Shown here: in pieces, positions 38,574 to 48,263 of the stretch
Numbering within the stretch: the stretch's first letter is position 1
Layout of the letters: every line of letters starts with the position of its first letter
Source of the DNA: Mesorhizobium_G sp049840935
Lineage (GTDB): Bacteria > Pseudomonadota > Alphaproteobacteria > Rhizobiales > Rhizobiaceae
DNA: 64,000 nucleotides
Assembly: GCA_049840935.1 (NCBI GenBank)
Contig: JASGJA010000004.1
Span: 124,001-188,000, forward strand
Direction of reading: 5' to 3'
The notes under the pieces: model-generated
The model's database searches: none
Seen by the model: only the letters and a program-made list of their open reading frames with translations
What the model was told of the DNA's origin: nothing
Position numbers and translations under genes: made by a program

Positions 38574-39398
38574 CTAATCAGCCCATAGGCCGGATCGCAA
38601 AGCCTGCCAGGCACTGCGGTCCGGCGCGACCAACAATCCACCTTCCGTATCCCCCGGCACATATGCACTGCCGTCAAAGCGGGCACTGTAGCCACCGGCC
38701 TCAGAATGAAGAAGCAGCCCGGGCAAATGGTCCCACGGCATAAGCTTGTTGTAGACGCCGAAATGTCCGTAGCCGGACGCCAGTAGACGGTATTCCTGCG
38801 CCGCGCAGCGGTACCCAAAAGTGCCGAGCACCTTGCGCGCATTGCGTGACAAAGTGGTGCGATCAGGCTCCGGCATATATTGCCAGCCCACATTGCCCAC
38901 CATCTGGCTCAAAGGCTCGGACGCCGCGACATGTAGCGTTGTTTCCGAACCGCCCCCACGCAAACGACTGCCGCCGCCCTTAACAGCAATTGCCCAGTCT
39001 TCGCCCAGCGGATCGTGAATGATCCCGGCAACCGTTTCGCCATTGACGACCACGGCCATCATCACCCCGAAAGGCGCTACGCCAGCAGCGAAATTATAGG
39101 TTCCATCCACAGGGTCGAGCACAAAGGCGAGCGCCGCACCGCGCAAGCCATCCAGCACGCTCTCATCTTCTGCATATGCTTCCTCGCCCACGATCAGCGC
39201 ATCGGGATAGCGCTCGCGCAAGGCGGCAGTCATGTGCCGCTCCGCGTTCACGTCTGCGTCTGTCACAACGTCGAGCGCGGAGGTTTTCTCGCGGATGTCA
39301 TTGGCAGACAAGCGGCGAAAGCGCGGCATGATCTCTTTTTTGGCAGCGTCGGCCATCAGTTCGCACAGCCAATCCACATGAGATTCCGCAAATTTCAT
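38574..39398 (-). CDS. Inositol monophosphatase family protein
   Basis: About 274 residues from the ATG at 39398, which overlaps the ttcA stop (ATGA). The family metal motifs are all visible: VVTDADVNAERHM, IVGEEAYAED, DPVDGTYNFAAG and PWDHLPGLLLHSEAGG (motif WDxxPG). These lithium-sensitive phosphatases act on inositol phosphate, histidinol phosphate, fructose bisphosphate or PAP; the sequence alone does not settle which one this is. It is cotranscribed with ttcA. Confidence 0.87.
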   Translation of the reverse strand: MKFAESHVDWLCELMADAAKKEIMPRFRRLSANDIREKTSALDVVTDADVNAERHMTAALRERYPDALIVGEEAYAEDESVLDGLRGAALAFVLDPVDGTYNFAAGVAPFGVMMAVVVNGETVAGIIHDPLGEDWAIAVKGGGSRLRGGGSETTLHVAASEPLSQMVGNVGWQYMPEPDRTTLSRNARKVLGTFGYRCAAQEYRLLASGYGHFGVYNKLMPWDHLPGLLLHSEAGGYSARFDGSAYVPGDTEGGLLVAPDRSAWQALRSGLWAD

Positions 39399-40255
39399 GC
39401 CGCATCTTCCTTGTTTAGCGCCGAGATATTCAGACCGGCAAAGTCGAACAGCTTGCGGTCCATGAGATGGCTTGGACGCACATTTGTGAGTGCTCGGATC
39501 ATCGTATCTTTGCGACCGGGCATGCGATGCTCGATGTCGTCCAGCATAGCTTTCATGGCGTTGCGTTGCAGCCCTTCCTGACTGCCGCACAGATCGCACG
39601 GAATGATTGGAAACTGCATTGCGTCCGCAAATTTCGACATGTCGGTTTCGGCGGCGTAGGCCAGCGGGCGCAGCACCATAACGTCGCCTTCGTCGTTAAG
39701 CAGCTTAGGCGGCATGGCCGCAAGGCGGCCACCGTGGAACAGGTTCATGAAAAATGTTTCGAGAATATCCTCGCGATGATGACCGAGCACCAGTGAAGAG
39801 CATCCCTCCTCCCGCGCAATGCGATAGAGATGACCGCGCCTCAAGCGCGAACAAAGCGAACAGTAGGTCGAGTTCTCCGGCAGCTTATCAGTAACGATTG
39901 AATAGGTGTCCTGATATTCAATGCGGTGCTGGATATCGTACCGATTCAGGAAATCCGGCAGAATGTGCTTTGGAAAGTTCGGCTGTCCCTGATCGAGATT
40001 GCAGGCGAGCAAATCAACCGGCAGCAGCCCGCGCCATTTCAGGTCGAGCAACAGCGCGAGCAACCCGTAAGAATCCTTGCCGCCAGAAAGCGCCACAAGC
40101 CAGCGCTCGCCTGGCTTGACCATCGAGAAATCCTCAATGGCTTGTCGCGCGTGGCGCAACAGGCGCTTGCGCAGCTTGTTGAATTCGACCGACGCAGGCG
40201 TTTGCAGGAACAGCGGATGGCAATCTGATTCCAGAACGGCCAACTCTTCCTGCAT
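39395..40255 (-). CDS. ttcA: tRNA 2-thiocytidine biosynthesis protein TtcA
   Basis: Protein of 286 residues that thiolates cytidine 32 in tRNA. The ATP P-loop is SGGKDS at residues 57-62. The iron-sulfur ligands are in CSLCSRLRRG (CxxC) and a third cysteine in PCDLCGSQEGLQR. HHREDILETFFMNLFHGGRLAAMPPKL is the usual core, seen here intact in parts. The stop overlaps the start of the phosphatase gene (ATGA), and nine bases separate its start from aspS, so aspS-ttcA-phosphatase form one operon. Confidence 0.95.
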   Translation of the reverse strand: MQEELAVLESDCHPLFLQTPASVEFNKLRKRLLRHARQAIEDFSMVKPGERWLVALSGGKDSYGLLALLLDLKWRGLLPVDLLACNLDQGQPNFPKHILPDFLNRYDIQHRIEYQDTYSIVTDKLPENSTYCSLCSRLRRGHLYRIAREEGCSSLVLGHHREDILETFFMNLFHGGRLAAMPPKLLNDEGDVMVLRPLAYAAETDMSKFADAMQFPIIPCDLCGSQEGLQRNAMKAMLDDIEHRMPGRKDTMIRALTNVRPSHLMDRKLFDFAGLNISALNKEDAA

Positions 40256-40264
40256 CGCCCTGCC

Positions 40265-42058
40265 CTACTCTTCCTTTTTCGCGGGCACTGCCACGCGAAG
40301 CGCAAGCTCGCGCAGCTGCGCAGGCGTTGCGGGTGCCGGAGCGTTCATAAGAAGGTCGAAAGCCTGCTGGTTCATCGGGAACATGGTCACTTCGCGCAGA
40401 TTGCGCGCGCCGACCAACAGCATGATGACACGGTCAATGCCTGCCGCCATGCCGCCATGCGGCGGAGCGCCATATTGGAACGCGCGGTATAGACCGCCGA
40501 AACGCTCCTCGACCGTATCGCGATCCAATCCGACGAGTTCAAAGGCCTTGACCATCGTTTCCGGCAGATGGTTGCGAATGCCACCGGACGCGATCTCGAA
40601 GCCGTTGCAAACCATGTCGTACTGGAATGCCTTGATTGAAAGCGGATCCTGCCCGTTCAGCGCATCAATTCCGCCCTGCGGCATTGAAAACGGGTTATGG
40701 CCGAAATCGATCTTCTTCTCGTCCTCGTTCCATTCGTAGAACGGGAAATCCACGATCCAGCACAATTCGAAGCGGTCGCGGTCTACGAGGTTGAGGTCTT
40801 CGCCAACGCGCGTACGCGCATCGCCTGCGAACTTCACAAACTTCTTCGGCTCGCCCGCAACGAAGAATGCTGCATCGCCATCCGACAGACCAAGTTGCTG
40901 ACGGATTGCATCGGTGCGCTCTTCGCCAATGTTCTTGGCAATCGGCCCAGCGCCTTCCAGTCTGTCGCCTTCCTTGCGCCAAAAAATATAGCCGAGGCCC
41001 GGCTGGCCCTCACCCTGCGCCCAAGAGTTCATGCGGTCGCAGAATGCACGCGAGCCACCCGACTTCGCCGGAATAGCCCAGACTTCAGCCTTCGGGTCAT
41101 TGGCCAGAATGTTCGCAAACACCTTGAAGCCCGAACCGGCGAAATGCTCCGAAACATTTTCCATGATTATCGGGTTGCGCAAATCCGGCTTATCAGACCC
41201 GTATTTCCGCATCGCCTCGTCATAAGCAATGCGCGGGAACTTCTGCGTGACCGGCTTGCCTTCGGCAAACGTCTCAAACACGCCGCGCATCACCGGCTCC
41301 ATCGTCGCAAGCACGTCTTCCTGCTCGACAAAACTCATTTCGAGGTCGAGCTGGTAGAATTCGCCCGGCAGACGGTCAGCGCGTGGGTCTTCATCACGGA
41401 AGCATGGCGCGATCTGGAAGTAGCGGTCGAAACCCGAAACCATGATGAGCTGTTTGTACTGCTGCGGAGCCTGCGGCAGTGCATAGAAATTGCCCGGATG
41501 AATACGCGACGGCACCAAGAAGTCGCGCGCGCCTTCCGGTGAGGATGCGGTCAGGATCGGCGTCGAATATTCGGTAAAACCCGCGCCTTCCATGCGGCGG
41601 CGCATCTCCGAAATGATCTTCGTGCGCGCTACAATGTTCTTGTGCAGCGTATCGCGGCGCAGATCGAGAAAGCGGTATTTCAGGCGAATGTCTTCCGGGT
41701 AATCCGGCTCGCCGAACACCGGCAACGGGAGTTCTTTCGCCGCGGACAAAATCTCCATGTCGAGCGCGAAAACCTCGATTTCACCTGTGGGCAAGTTCGG
41801 GTTCACAGCTTCCGCACCGCGCTCCTTTACTTCGCCATCCACGCGAATGACCCATTCGCCACGCGCGGTTTCCGCAACCTTGAAACAAGGCGAATCCGGG
41901 TCGGCCACAATCTGCGTAATGCCGTAATGGTCGCGCAGATCGATGAACAGCAAGCCGCCATGATCGCGGACGCGGTGGACCCAGCCCGACAGGCGCACAG
42001 TGCTGCCAGCGTCGGACTTTCTCAATTGTGCGCAGGTGTGGCTGCGATAGCGATGCAT
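40265..42058 (-). CDS. aspS: Aspartyl-tRNA synthetase
   Basis: About 597 residues starting at the ATG at 42058 (MHRYRSHTCAQL). Class II enzyme of the long bacterial type: N-terminal OB fold (VRLSGWVHRVRDHGGLLFID), catalytic domain with PSRIHPGNFYALPQAPQQYK and CFRDEDPRADRLPGEFYQLD, an inserted GAD domain around residues 290-420, and the motif 3 segment GAPPHGGMAAGIDRVIMLL. First gene of the aspS-ttcA-phosphatase operon, divergent from the next MFS gene. Whether it also charges tRNA-Asn cannot be told here. Confidence 0.96.
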   Translation of the reverse strand: MHRYRSHTCAQLRKSDAGSTVRLSGWVHRVRDHGGLLFIDLRDHYGITQIVADPDSPCFKVAETARGEWVIRVDGEVKERGAEAVNPNLPTGEIEVFALDMEILSAAKELPLPVFGEPDYPEDIRLKYRFLDLRRDTLHKNIVARTKIISEMRRRMEGAGFTEYSTPILTASSPEGARDFLVPSRIHPGNFYALPQAPQQYKQLIMVSGFDRYFQIAPCFRDEDPRADRLPGEFYQLDLEMSFVEQEDVLATMEPVMRGVFETFAEGKPVTQKFPRIAYDEAMRKYGSDKPDLRNPIIMENVSEHFAGSGFKVFANILANDPKAEVWAIPAKSGGSRAFCDRMNSWAQGEGQPGLGYIFWRKEGDRLEGAGPIAKNIGEERTDAIRQQLGLSDGDAAFFVAGEPKKFVKFAGDARTRVGEDLNLVDRDRFELCWIVDFPFYEWNEDEKKIDFGHNPFSMPQGGIDALNGQDPLSIKAFQYDMVCNGFEIASGGIRNHLPETMVKAFELVGLDRDTVEERFGGLYRAFQYGAPPHGGMAAGIDRVIMLLVGARNLREVTMFPMNQQAFDLLMNAPAPATPAQLRELALRVAVPAKKEE

Positions 42059-42250
42059 TTCCAGTTTCCAGTCTGTGGAGTCAGTACCGAGGCCAGCGCG
42101 GCGCACTGCCCGAAATTTGCGCGGACAAACACATGTGAGGTCTGATTTGTCAAGGATAAGTCGGTTCGTGGACCAATCGCGTCGCTAAATACGGATAGCG
42201 CAATGGCGCGGGATGCTAGATCAATTGCAATCTCGCATCTCGGTTTGTGC

Positions 42251-43489
42251 ATGTCTTCCCTTCGCCCTATGATTCCGCTCCTGATTGCCGCCGGCATTTT
42301 GCTCGGCGGAAATGGGCTGCAAGGCACGTTGATTGCGCTTCGCGGAGCCATGGAAGGTTTCGAGCCGTCCACCATCGGGCTCATCGGAACAAGCTATTTT
42401 GGCGGCTTTCTGCTCGGCTGCCTCGCCATCACACGCATGTTGAAGGCCGTGGGGCATGTGCGCAGCTTTTCCGCGCTCGCCGCAATAGCCTCGGCGGGAA
42501 CACTGCTGCTCGTGCTCGTTGTCGATCCGCTCATGTGGACGGCTGTGCGATTCGTGAGTGGCTTCTGCTTTGCAGGACTCTTTACCGTCATGGAAAGCTG
42601 GCTCAACTCCGGCGTTTCCAATCATGACCGCGCGCGCGTGCTGGCGCTTTACCGAATGATCGACATCGGCTCGGTCACGGGCGCGCAATTCCTGATTCCC
42701 GTCTTTGGCGCGGGCGGATTCACGATCTTCGCCATCATGTCGATCATGATAACGCTCTCGCTCGTGCCGGTTTCGCTCGCGGATCGCTCCAACCCGGCAC
42801 CACCAGAGGATGTAAAGCTGGATTTGAAGCGCGCTTGGGCAATTTCGCCTTTGGCTGCCATTGGCTGCATCGCTGTTGGTGTCACCAACAGCGCGTTCCG
42901 CACCCTAAGCCCGGTCTACGCTGAACAGATCGGCATGTCGGTTACTGATGTGGTCACATTTGTCAGCGCTGGAATCATTGGCGGCGCGATCATCCAGTAT
43001 CCGCTGGGCTATCTGTCAGACCGCTGGGATCGGCGCCGGGTTCTGCTCATTACCTGCCTGGGCGCGATGTGCTCGGCATTGGCGATTGCTTTTTTCGCAG
43101 GAAGCAGCGCGCCGATGAATTTTGCGCTTGTTTTTGTGTTTGGCTCATTCGCGATGCCTATGTTTTCGCTATCCGCCGCTCATGCAAATGACCGCGCGGA
43201 ACGGCACGAATTTGTGTTAGTGAATGCGGCATTGATGCTCTTTTATTCATTTGGAGCCATCTGCGGGCCGTTTATCGCATCCTACGCAATGCAGGGGCTG
43301 GGCCCTTCATGGCTGTTCACCTTCAGCGCAATCATATATGCGCTTCTGGCGTTCGTGATCGTGTATCGCATGCAGGTGCGCGCGCCCGTGCCGGAAGGCC
43401 ATCGCAGCCGCTTTGTGGCATTGCTTCGCACATCGACCATCTTCGCCAAATTGGCTAAGCGTGCTGGACGCAACGGCAAGCATTCCTGA
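42251..43489 (+). CDS. MFS transporter (YcaD-like)
   Basis: About 412 residues from the ATG at 42251 (MSSLRPMIPLLIAAGILLGG); an earlier in-frame ATG at 42203 would add 16 polar residues. Twelve hydrophobic helices are visible, with FEPSTIGLIGTSYFGGFLLG in helix 2 and the second-half loop motif YPLGYLSDRWDRRRVLLI. The opening and the VMESWLNSGVSNHDRARVLALY stretch are typical of the YcaD-like family of unknown substrate. It lies 58 bases upstream of rnd and may be cotranscribed with it. Confidence 0.83.
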   Translation: MSSLRPMIPLLIAAGILLGGNGLQGTLIALRGAMEGFEPSTIGLIGTSYFGGFLLGCLAITRMLKAVGHVRSFSALAAIASAGTLLLVLVVDPLMWTAVRFVSGFCFAGLFTVMESWLNSGVSNHDRARVLALYRMIDIGSVTGAQFLIPVFGAGGFTIFAIMSIMITLSLVPVSLADRSNPAPPEDVKLDLKRAWAISPLAAIGCIAVGVTNSAFRTLSPVYAEQIGMSVTDVVTFVSAGIIGGAIIQYPLGYLSDRWDRRRVLLITCLGAMCSALAIAFFAGSSAPMNFALVFVFGSFAMPMFSLSAAHANDRAERHEFVLVNAALMLFYSFGAICGPFIASYAMQGLGPSWLFTFSAIIYALLAFVIVYRMQVRAPVPEGHRSRFVALLRTSTIFAKLAKRAGRNGKHS

Positions 43490-43547
43490 CTTGACGTACC
43501 GCCCTCTGCCTGAAATGGAACATTCGATCTGGAATTCCGCTAAGCAC

Positions 43548-44696
43548 ATGCACGTCATCACCACACAATCAGAACTTGAATCCGCAATCCAGCGGCTGAG
43601 CGAATCAGAATTCGTGACAGTCGATACGGAGTTCATCCGCGAGACGACCTTTTGGCCGGAGCTTTGCCTCATCCAGCTTGCCTCGCCGGACATGACCGCG
43701 CTGATAGATCCCATGTCGCCGGACATTCATCTGAAGCCGTTTTTTGAACTGATGGCGAACGAAGCCGTCACGAAAGTTTTCCACGCCGCGCGGCAAGACA
43801 TCGAGATCGTTTTCCACCTGGGAAACCTCATTCCCCATCCGGTGTTCGACACGCAGGTGGCGGCGATGGTGTGCGGGTTTGGTGAGAGCATTTCTTACGA
43901 TCAACTGGTGCAGCGCATCACCGGCACGCATCTCGACAAGTCGTCGCGCTTTACGGACTGGCGGCAGCGTCCGCTTTCTGAAAAGCAGCTTACCTATGCG
44001 TTGGCTGACGTCACGCATCTGATTGACGTCTACAAATATCTCGAAGCCGAATTGAAGCGCGAAGATCGCGCTCATTGGGTGAACGAGGAAATGGACGTGC
44101 TGACGGCGCGGGAAACCTATGACCCGCACCCGGAAGACTCATGGAAGCGACTGAAAATGCGGTTCCGCAAGCCGGTCGAACTTGCTGTCGTGCAGCATGT
44201 CGCCGCATGGCGTGAACGCGAGGCGCGCGAGCGCAACGTGCCGCGTCAACGCATCATCAAAGACGATGTGATCTATGAAATCGCGCAGCAGCAACCCCGC
44301 GATTCAGCCGCGCTCGGAAAGCTGCGCACCATTCCAAAAGGCTGGGAGCGTTCGTCTACGGCTGCGGCGCTGATGGAATCGGTCAATGCTGCGCTGGCTA
44401 TCCCCAAGGAAGAAATGCCGCGCCTGCCGCGCGCACCCGCGTCTCCTGAAGGTTCGAGCGCCGCGGCCGAGTTGCTGAAAGTTCTGCTGAGGCTCACCGC
44501 GGAAAAGGAAGGCGTTGCGCCGAAGTTGCTCGCTTCATCCGACGAACTTGATCGTATCGCTGCAGAGGGCGAACAGGCGGATGTTCCGGCCATGCATGGC
44601 TGGCGGCGCGAGGTTTTTGGCGAGCGCGCGCTCAAGCTCGTGCGAGGCGAAATTGCGCTCAAGTTCGAGAAGCGAAAGATTGTGGCGGTAGAGTAA
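43548..44696 (+). CDS. rnd: Ribonuclease D
   Basis: About 382 residues from the ATG at 43548 (MHVITTQSELES). The DEDDy exonuclease domain has Asp26 and Glu28 (TVDTEFIRE), the second Asp in HAARQDIEIVF, and the YALADVTHLIDVYKYLE motif with Tyr and Asp. An HRDC nucleic-acid-binding domain follows near residues 205-290 (VQHVAAWREREARERNVPRQ). It trims the 3' ends of tRNA and other small RNAs. The start at 43548 is chosen because upstream codons fall in the 3' end of the MFS gene. Confidence 0.94.
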   Translation: MHVITTQSELESAIQRLSESEFVTVDTEFIRETTFWPELCLIQLASPDMTALIDPMSPDIHLKPFFELMANEAVTKVFHAARQDIEIVFHLGNLIPHPVFDTQVAAMVCGFGESISYDQLVQRITGTHLDKSSRFTDWRQRPLSEKQLTYALADVTHLIDVYKYLEAELKREDRAHWVNEEMDVLTARETYDPHPEDSWKRLKMRFRKPVELAVVQHVAAWREREARERNVPRQRIIKDDVIYEIAQQQPRDSAALGKLRTIPKGWERSSTAAALMESVNAALAIPKEEMPRLPRAPASPEGSSAAAELLKVLLRLTAEKEGVAPKLLASSDELDRIAAEGEQADVPAMHGWRREVFGERALKLVRGEIALKFEKRKIVAVE

Positions 44697-44698
44697 TC

Positions 44699-45115
44699 TC
44701 AGAACGCCACAATATGCAGAGCCAAGGCCGCCCACATTACAAAAAGCACCATCAGGCCAAAGCCGAAGCAATTGAAGCGTATGCCGACATTGTTGCTGGT
44801 CAGGTGCACGTAAGCGTGCGCGTAACGCGAAATCACGAACAGCCATGCCAGCAAAACAGTCAGCGTGGTTACGCCGCCCGTCACGAAAAGGCTGAGACAA
44901 GCGGCGTAGAAAAGCACAGGCGCTTCAAACTGATTCAGCAGATTGTTTGAAAAAGGCGCGGTAGATGCTGGTTCGTCGCCGCGCAGCTTAAATTGCCTGA
45001 GCTTCGCCTCCCCGCCTGCCACGGCTTTCCACCGCCTGACACCGAGCAAGCCGTACACAATGAAGACCAGCAAAGCGTGAGCAATAATCGGCCAGAAAAT
45101 GGCAATCGGGCTCAT
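44699..45115 (-). CDS. MAPEG family membrane protein
   Basis: Protein of 138 residues with four hydrophobic segments (near residues 5-25, 63-82, 83-100 and 115-135), the usual topology of membrane-associated eicosanoid/glutathione metabolism proteins. Family features are the ENLLNQFE-like motif (here NNLLNQFEAPVLFYAACL) and SRYAHAYVHLTSNNVGIRFN. Bacterial members are mostly uncharacterised; some have glutathione transferase activity. It is 12 bases downstream of guaB and may be read through from it. Its stop lies 2 bases from the convergent rnd stop. Confidence 0.88.
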   Translation of the reverse strand: MSPIAIFWPIIAHALLVFIVYGLLGVRRWKAVAGGEAKLRQFKLRGDEPASTAPFSNNLLNQFEAPVLFYAACLSLFVTGGVTTLTVLLAWLFVISRYAHAYVHLTSNNVGIRFNCFGFGLMVLFVMWAALALHIVAF

Positions 45116-45127
45116 GCTCGCTAAACC

Positions 45128-46618
45128 TCACGAACCTTGGTAATTCGGGCTTTCACGCGTGATAGTCACATCATGCGCATGGCTTTCACGCAAGCCCGCG
45201 TTCGAGATGCGCACGAAGGTCGCACGATCTCGGAAGCTCGGCAGATCCTTCGCGCCAACATAGCCCATCGCCGCTTTCAAACCGCCCGCAAGCTGGTGCA
45301 GCACACCTGCCACCGGCCCCTTGTAAGGCACCTGCCCTTCAATGCCTTCCGGCACCAGTTTCAGCGTGTCACGCACTTCCGCCTGGAAGTAGCGATCCGC
45401 CGAACCGCGCGCCATCGCGCCGACCGAACCCATGCCGCGATAGGCTTTGAACGAGCGGCCCTGATGCAGATAGACCTCGCCGGGGCTTTCATCCGTACCC
45501 GCCAGAAGCGAGCCGATCATCGCCGCGCGCGCGCCTGCCGCCAAAGCCTTGGCGAGATCGCCCGAAAACTTGATGCCGCCGTCAGCAATAATGGAAATGT
45601 TCGCGCGGTCGGCAACCTCGACAGCACCCATAATCGCCGAAAGCTGCGGCACGCCAACGCCCGCGACAATACGCGTTGTGCAGATCGAGCCCGGCCCGAT
45701 ACCGACTTTAACGCTATCCGCGCCCGCATCGATCAAAGCGCGCGTTCCATCCGGCGTCGCAACATTGCCCGCCAGAATTCGCACCGAGTTGGAGATTTTC
45801 TTCGCCCGCGCCACCGCGTCCAGAACGCGCTGCGAGTGCCCGTGCGCGGTGTCGATAACCAGCAGGTCAACGCCCGCATCGATCAGCCGTTCGGCGCGCT
45901 CAAAACCATCCTCGCCGACGCTCGTCGCGGCCGCGACGCGCAACCGGCCCTGCGCATCCTTCGACGCGTGTGGGTTGAGTTGCGACTTTTCAATGTCCTT
46001 GACGGTTATCAGGCCGACGCAATTGCCATCCGTATCGACAACCAGCAGCTTTTCGATACGATGTGCGTGCAGCAAGCGCTTTGCTTCTTCCTGCTCGACG
46101 GACTCTCGCACCGTCACGAGGTTGTCGCGCGTCATAAGTTCGGAAACCTTCTGCGAGGGATCGGACGCAAAACGCACGTCGCGATTGGTCAGGATGCCGA
46201 CCAGCTTACCGGGTCCGCCGCCATTGCCCTTGACCACTGGAATGCCCGAAATGCCATGCGCCTTCATCAGCGCAAAGGCTTCGGCGAGCGAGGCATCCGG
46301 GCCGATTGTGACCGGATTGATGACCATGCCCGATTCGAATTTCTTGACCTGACGCACCTGCTCGGCCTGTTCGGCGGGAGTCATGTTGCGATGGACAACG
46401 CCGATTCCGCCCGCCTGCGCCATAGCAATAGCGAGCCGCGATTCCGTAACGGTATCCATCGCGGCTGAAAGAATAGGAAGATTTAGCTCGATATCGCCCG
46501 CTATGCGCGTTCTGACGTCCGTTTCGCCGGGCATGACTTCGGAATGGCCCGGCTGCAGCAGCACATCGTCAAATGTCAGGGCCAACTGACCTGTTGCAGT
46601 TTCGATGATGTTCGCCAT
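45128..46618 (-). CDS. guaB: Inosine-5'-monophosphate dehydrogenase
   Basis: About 496 residues from the ATG at 46618 with AAGGAA upstream; a TTG six bases earlier also opens the frame. It oxidises IMP to XMP, the first step of GMP synthesis. The TIM barrel is interrupted by two CBS domains (near residues 95-210, with MKAHGISGIPVV and LLHAHRIEKLLVVD). The catalytic cysteine lies in GIGPGSICTTRIV, and the flap region contains YRGMGSVGAMARGSADRYF. Length normal. Confidence 0.97.
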   Translation of the reverse strand: MANIIETATGQLALTFDDVLLQPGHSEVMPGETDVRTRIAGDIELNLPILSAAMDTVTESRLAIAMAQAGGIGVVHRNMTPAEQAEQVRQVKKFESGMVINPVTIGPDASLAEAFALMKAHGISGIPVVKGNGGGPGKLVGILTNRDVRFASDPSQKVSELMTRDNLVTVRESVEQEEAKRLLHAHRIEKLLVVDTDGNCVGLITVKDIEKSQLNPHASKDAQGRLRVAAATSVGEDGFERAERLIDAGVDLLVIDTAHGHSQRVLDAVARAKKISNSVRILAGNVATPDGTRALIDAGADSVKVGIGPGSICTTRIVAGVGVPQLSAIMGAVEVADRANISIIADGGIKFSGDLAKALAAGARAAMIGSLLAGTDESPGEVYLHQGRSFKAYRGMGSVGAMARGSADRYFQAEVRDTLKLVPEGIEGQVPYKGPVAGVLHQLAGGLKAAMGYVGAKDLPSFRDRATFVRISNAGLRESHAHDVTITRESPNYQGS

Positions 46619-46838
46619 GGCCAATTCCTTAAATACGCAAAGGGCGCAACCCGGTTGGGCAGCGCCGACTCGATAAGTCCCTTTCAGGATTGGCGCTGGC
46701 TGGTAACACGTCCGATCCCAGATGAAAAGCGGCAGCAGCCACTCATTTCAGTTTGGCATCACCTTAAATTGACAACAGCCATATTGCCTCCACTCTTGAT
46801 AGGTTTATGCGCATCTGGAGCAATCAACGACCACAGCC

Positions 46839-48263
46839 TTGTCAGTTTCGCGCACCGTCCCACTCATTCTTGCCGTCGCCCTGTTCATGGAAAACATGGA
46901 CTCGACTGTTATTGCCACGTCGCTTCCGGCGATTGCGGTCGACATTGGCACCAGCCCCATCGCGTTGAAGCTGGCACTGACGTCCTATCTCGTTTCGCTG
47001 GCGATCTTCATTCCCGTTAGCGGCTGGATGGCGGACAAGTTCGGCGCGAAAAATATCTTCCGCGCTGCCATCGCGGTTTTTATCGTTGGCTCCATTGCCT
47101 GCGCCACGTCCGGCTCGTTGGGCACATTCGTCGTGGCGCGGTTTTTACAGGGCATGGGTGGCGCGATGATGACACCCGTTGGCCGCCTCGTGCTGGTGCG
47201 CTCTACGCCAAAAAGTGAACTCGTGGCGGCAATGTCATGGCTCACCGTTCCTGCCCTCGTGGGGCCGCTTGTTGGCCCGCCGGTGGGCGGCTTCATCACC
47301 ACATATTTTTCATGGCATTGGATATTCATCATCAATGTGCCCATCGGCCTGCTTGGAATAGCACTGGCCACGAAATTCCTGCCGGAAAGTGCGCCCGTCG
47401 AAACCCCGCGACTGGACTTAGTAGGACTCGTCCTGAGCGGCGTCGGCGCTGCCGGGATAGTCTTCGGGATTTCAGTCATGAGCCTGCCTGCGCTGCCGCC
47501 GATTGTCGGCGTGCTGACCATGCTCACTGGAGCCGTATGTGTGACGCTCTATCTCTGGCACGCGCGGCGCACGCCCAATCCCTTGCTCGCGCTGCGGCTG
47601 TTCAACAATCAGGTTTTCCGCGCGTCGGTGCTTGGCGGGAGCATTTTCCGGATTGGCATTGGTGCCGTGCCGTTTTTACTGCCGCTTATGCTACAGATTG
47701 CCTTCGGGCTGAACCCGTTCCAGTCGGGCATGATAACGTTTGTTACCGCGCTCGGTGCCATGGGCATGAAGTTTGCAACAAGCTGGATTTTTCGCACCTT
47801 CGGCTTTCGGCGTGTGCTGATCTTCGGGTCAATCGTCGCCGCCGGAACCATTGCGATTTATGGCCTCTTCACGCCTGAAACCTCGGTGGTGTTGATGATG
47901 ACGCTGATTTTCGTCGGCGGGCTCGTCCGGTCTATGTTCTTCACCGGAGTCAATGCGTTTTCTTATGCTGAGATTCCGGCAGAAGACACGAGCAAGGCCA
48001 CACCGATCGTCGCCGTTGCGCAGCAATTGTCGATAGCGCTAGGGGTCGCTCTTGCGGGTGGCGTGCTGGAATTGCAAACCTTGATCCACGAGCGGCCGTT
48101 GGATCTGGCTGATTTCCACGTGGCGTTCTTTGTCGTGGCAGCTGTTTCCGCGCTGGCATCCATCGCCTTCATACGATTGCCAGCTGATGCAGGCAGTGCG
48201 GTGTCAGGCCACAAGCTGATCCAGCCAGTCGCCCAAGAAAAACCTGAAGCCGCCGAGGCTTAG
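46839..48263 (+). CDS. DHA2-family (EmrB/QacA-type) multidrug MFS transporter
   Basis: About 474 residues starting at a TTG at 46839; no ATG or GTG in frame lies in a sensible place upstream. About fourteen helices are predicted. The opening FMENMDSTVIATSLPAIAVD carries the DSTVI motif of helix 1 typical of DHA2 proton-driven exporters; the loop motif is GWMADKFGAKNIF and the antiporter motif GPLVGPPVGGFITTYFSWHW is in helix 5. It exports unknown compounds. It ends with TAG, and its stop overlaps the rlmE stop by four bases. Confidence 0.88.
   Translation: MSVSRTVPLILAVALFMENMDSTVIATSLPAIAVDIGTSPIALKLALTSYLVSLAIFIPVSGWMADKFGAKNIFRAAIAVFIVGSIACATSGSLGTFVVARFLQGMGGAMMTPVGRLVLVRSTPKSELVAAMSWLTVPALVGPLVGPPVGGFITTYFSWHWIFIINVPIGLLGIALATKFLPESAPVETPRLDLVGLVLSGVGAAGIVFGISVMSLPALPPIVGVLTMLTGAVCVTLYLWHARRTPNPLLALRLFNNQVFRASVLGGSIFRIGIGAVPFLLPLMLQIAFGLNPFQSGMITFVTALGAMGMKFATSWIFRTFGFRRVLIFGSIVAAGTIAIYGLFTPETSVVLMMTLIFVGGLVRSMFFTGVNAFSYAEIPAEDTSKATPIVAVAQQLSIALGVALAGGVLELQTLIHERPLDLADFHVAFFVVAAVSALASIAFIRLPADAGSAVSGHKLIQPVAQEKPEAAEA

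Noticed and set aside
45137..46468. Long plus-strand open frame antisense to guaB
   Set aside because: Arginine/histidine-rich translation typical of the reverse of a GC-rich gene; guaB is certain.
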